Below are positions 5,693 to 7,081 of a stretch of DNA of 7,081 nucleotides, piece after piece. The DNA is taken from the NCBI GenBank assembly GCA_005879015.1, contig VBMC01000120.1, forward strand, positions 1-7,081, read 5' to 3'. The position numbers and the translations under genes were made by a program. Numbering within the stretch: the stretch's first letter is position 1; each line of letters opens with the position of its first letter. Source of the stretch: Methanobacteriota archaeon (lineage in GTDB: Archaea > Thermoplasmatota > Thermoplasmata > RBG-16-68-12). Under the pieces are notes generated by a model, which was not told the origin of the DNA, did not search any database, and saw nothing but the letters and a program-made list of their open reading frames with translations.

Positions 5693-5722
5693 ACGATATA
5701 ACCGTGCCGCGGAGGTTATCGT
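5693..5722 (-). promoter_or_regulatory. TATA promoter of the small protein gene, embedded in an inverted repeat
   Basis: On the minus strand CGGCACGGTTATATC (5709 to 5695) contains the TATA box GGTTATATC, centred near 5698. The plus-strand arms ACGATATAACC (5693-5703) and GGTTATCGT (5714-5722) form an inverted repeat that is perfect except for an extra AT in the left arm. It overlaps both the TATA box and the stop codon of the RDD gene, so it could be an operator or an RNA hairpin closing the RDD transcript. Confidence 0.45.
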
Positions 5723-6225
5723 CCGCCTGCGGAGGGTGCGTCGAAGGAATGTTCCAGGACGTGAATGAGATGGGACTGAGCGACCGTGGTGCCGAGGACG
5801 TTGTCGGACCAACGCTGCCGCGGATCGCCGTCGACCACGAGGCCGGCCAGGGTGTCCAGGAGAGGGAAGGCGAACCAGAACAGTTTCGGGATGTTTCGCA
5901 CCACGGCCTTCGAAAATGTCATGGGTCCGCGGACGGATCGCACCTCGAGGCCGACGATGAACTTTCCAATCGTCGTGCGGAAGATGGCCTCGAGAAAGGT
6001 GGAGTACACGAAGAGAAGGATCCCTCCGAAGATCCCGTACACCCAGGGAGCTCGGATGCCTTGCATGTAGAGGAAAGACCACAGCGGAGCGAAGACGGCC
6101 GCCAGGTCGATGAAATACGCGACGACGCGTTTGACCCAGTGGATCTGGAACGTGCGGTTGTGACCGATCAGGTCGAAGCCGCTCACCATGAGCGCATCCC
6201 GCCTTTCCGATGGGGCTCTCGCCAT
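5716..6225 (-). CDS. RDD-family membrane protein
   Basis: The 169-residue protein has the RDD hallmarks. WVKRVVAYFIDLAAVF (30-45) carries the conserved Arg and Asp of the first helix. TIGKFIVGLEV (85-95) is the TxGK loop after the second helix, and KAVVRN (106-111) precedes the third helix. DPRQRWSDNVLGTTV (134-148) is the closing motif. Three transmembrane helices are predicted, at about 36-54, 62-82 and 114-132. RDD proteins are small membrane proteins, some proposed to be transporters; the substrate is unknown here. ATG 6225 is favoured over the in-frame ATG at 6276 because a perfect GGAGG lies 7 nt before it with an all A/T spacer, and because the extra 17 residues are not typical. This is the only clearly Shine-Dalgarno-led gene in the window. 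A perfect 17-bp palindrome lies 28 nt upstream of the start. Confidence 0.87.
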   Translation of the reverse strand: MARAPSERRDALMVSGFDLIGHNRTFQIHWVKRVVAYFIDLAAVFAPLWSFLYMQGIRAPWVYGIFGGILLFVYSTFLEAIFRTTIGKFIVGLEVRSVRGPMTFSKAVVRNIPKLFWFAFPLLDTLAGLVVDGDPRQRWSDNVLGTTVAQSHLIHVLEHSFDAPSAGGR

Positions 6226-6232
6226 TAAAAAA

Positions 6233-6237
6233 CCTCC
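6233..6237 (-). promoter_or_regulatory. Ribosome-binding site of the RDD gene
   Basis: GGAGG on the minus strand is separated from ATG 6225 by TTTTTTA. The match and spacing are ideal and decide the start. It also implies a leadered mRNA, unlike the neighbouring genes. Confidence 0.8.
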
Positions 6238-6252
6238 GTCTTCGCGTCGCTG

Positions 6253-6269
6253 TCGGTTTGACAAACCGA
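6253..6269. promoter_or_regulatory. Perfect 17-bp palindrome, putative operator
   Basis: TCGGTTTGACAAACCGA has two perfect 8-bp arms around a single A. It lies 28-44 nt upstream of the RDD start, in the promoter/leader region of that gene, and about 175 nt upstream of the methyltransferase start. The size and symmetry suit a dimeric winged-helix or TetR-like regulator; the regulator itself is not in the window. A further TCGGTT at 6310-6315 may be a half site. Confidence 0.5.
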
Positions 6270-6394
6270 TGGCCACTCAGATCGCCCATCATTCATCACA
6301 GATCAGCGTCGGTTCAATCATCACGGTGGCACGGAAGCAAGGTCTCCAGAGGACAATAGGTTTGCGCCGCGGACGAGGCCCCCGTCCTCGAGGC

Positions 6395-6410
6395 CGACAC
6401 GTATATGTCG
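6395..6410 (+). promoter_or_regulatory. TATA promoter of the methyltransferase gene
   Basis: CGACACGTATATGTCG holds a TATA box (GTATATG) and the CGACACG element also seen before the pilin TATA box. The outer arms CGACA and TGTCG are exact inverted repeats. The predicted transcription start, near 6430, falls at GTG 6433 and 12 nt before ATG 6445. Confidence 0.5.
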
Positions 6411-6444
6411 CGCGCCCGGCTTCGCAGCGGCCGTGGACCCGACC

Positions 6445-7081
6445 ATGGCCCATGGAGACGAGGTCCAGCGGGTCCTCTACGAGCTGGTCCGGCCCGCGCG
6501 CTATGTGACCTGGGAATACTTCTCCCGACAGCGGCTGGTAGCCTCCGGGGTCCTCGCGGCCCGCGGACGGCCGGCCTCGCGGGTCCTCGACGTGGGCTGC
6601 GGCTCGGGCGCCCTGTCCATCGGCCTCTCCGAGGGCGCCGGGGTCGACGTCGTCTCGATGGATATCCTGCCAGCGCGGATCGAGGCCGTGCACACGCGGA
6701 GGTCTTCGCGAGCGCCCGCGGCGACGGCCCGGATGCGCGTGCTCCAGGCGGACGCCGAAGCCCTCCCGTTCCGAGACGGTTCCTTCGATGCCGTCGTAGC
6801 GACGGAGGTCCTCGAACACCTCGACGATCCGAGGAGGCTCTTTCAGGAGTCGAGCCGGATCCTCCGCCCGAAGGGACGGTTCCTCTTGACGACCCCGAAT
6901 CGAGAGGCCCTTCCCTACCGAATCCTTCACTTCTTCCCGGAATCCGCGGTGCAGAAGCTGGCCTCCACGTGGACCCAGGAGAGCCTCCATCCGGATCTCC
7001 TCCATGATCATGGGACCGGGAGCCCACGGGGCCATCCCGACCGACATCGGCGGGAGGGCTTCACGGTTGCCGAGGTCGAGG
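6445..7081 (+). CDS. Class I SAM-dependent methyltransferase (partial, runs off the window)
   Basis: From ATG 6445 the frame stays open for 212 codons to the window edge. Motif I for S-adenosylmethionine binding is VLDVGCGSG (47-55), and the acidic residue ending strand 2 is Asp73. ADAEALPF (102-109) and FDAVVATEVLEHL (114-126) are the next two core motifs, followed by ILRPKGRFLLTTPN (139-152). This is the Methyltransf_11/UbiE-like pattern. The final segment (REGFTVAEVE) matches the variable helical end before the last strands, so about 30-60 residues are probably missing. The substrate cannot be deduced; small molecules or lipids are common for this group. GTG 6433 is in frame and sits at the predicted transcription start, so a leaderless start there, adding four residues, is possible. 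The gene is divergent from the RDD gene. Confidence 0.88.
   Translation, partial: MAHGDEVQRVLYELVRPARYVTWEYFSRQRLVASGVLAARGRPASRVLDVGCGSGALSIGLSEGAGVDVVSMDILPARIEAVHTRRSSRAPAATARMRVLQADAEALPFRDGSFDAVVATEVLEHLDDPRRLFQESSRILRPKGRFLLTTPNREALPYRILHFFPESAVQKLASTWTQESLHPDLLHDHGTGSPRGHPDRHRREGFTVAEVE

Noticed and set aside
6289..7047. Minus-strand open frames of about 240-250 codons opposite the methyltransferase
   Set aside because: The plus-strand frame has all SAM-binding motifs; the antisense products are Arg/Gly/Pro-rich without motifs.
1..7081. CRISPR arrays, insertion sequences, attachment sites, rRNA and tRNA genes
   Set aside because: I found no spaced direct repeats, transposase-like frames, terminal repeats or RNA gene signatures in the window.

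Overview
The window is GC-rich archaeal DNA, most likely from a Thermoplasmatota-like euryarchaeote. The evidence is a type IV pilin with the archaeal AVSPVIATILMVAITVV amino terminus, a hexulose-6-phosphate synthase fused to an RraA-like domain (an archaeal arrangement), KaiC/RadA-type ATPases, and TATA boxes about 26 nt upstream of start codons, which implies mostly leaderless transcripts. The lineage assignment is inference from gene content and style; no rRNA or other marker gene is present.

Layout. Positions 1-45 hold the last codons of a probable membrane protein. It converges on a minus-strand operon (2091 down to 48) of the HPS-RraA fusion followed 4 nt later by larB, the first enzyme of nickel-pincer nucleotide synthesis. 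From the divergent promoter region at 2092-2196, a plus-strand NADP-binding oxidoreductase of the F420:NADP oxidoreductase type (2197-2844) reads away. Next is a translationally coupled pair (2965-4300): a KaiC-like ATPase with an intact P-loop and a RecA-fold relative that lacks the P-loop. A type IV pilin-like gene follows (4486-4986) and ends in a hairpin plus T-rich terminator.

Positions 5047-5409 have no convincing gene. They contain a strong 13-bp hairpin followed by T4 and an orphan transmembrane-coding frame without a start codon. On the minus strand lie an RDD-family membrane protein (6225 down to 5716) and a small GYD/DUF3303-like protein (5664 down to 5410). At the right edge a plus-strand class I SAM-dependent methyltransferase runs off the window.

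How they fit together: the HPS-RraA/LarB operon is metabolic (C1/pentose phosphate and cofactor synthesis). The KaiC pair plus pilin suggests a regulatory ATPase module next to a surface filament gene, although each has its own promoter. Nothing here is a defence system, mobile element or CRISPR array. The best leads are the P-loop/P-loop-less KaiC pair, a CGNCACG element directly upstream of four predicted TATA boxes, a perfect 17-bp palindrome upstream of the RDD gene, and the structured hairpin in the gene-free stretch.
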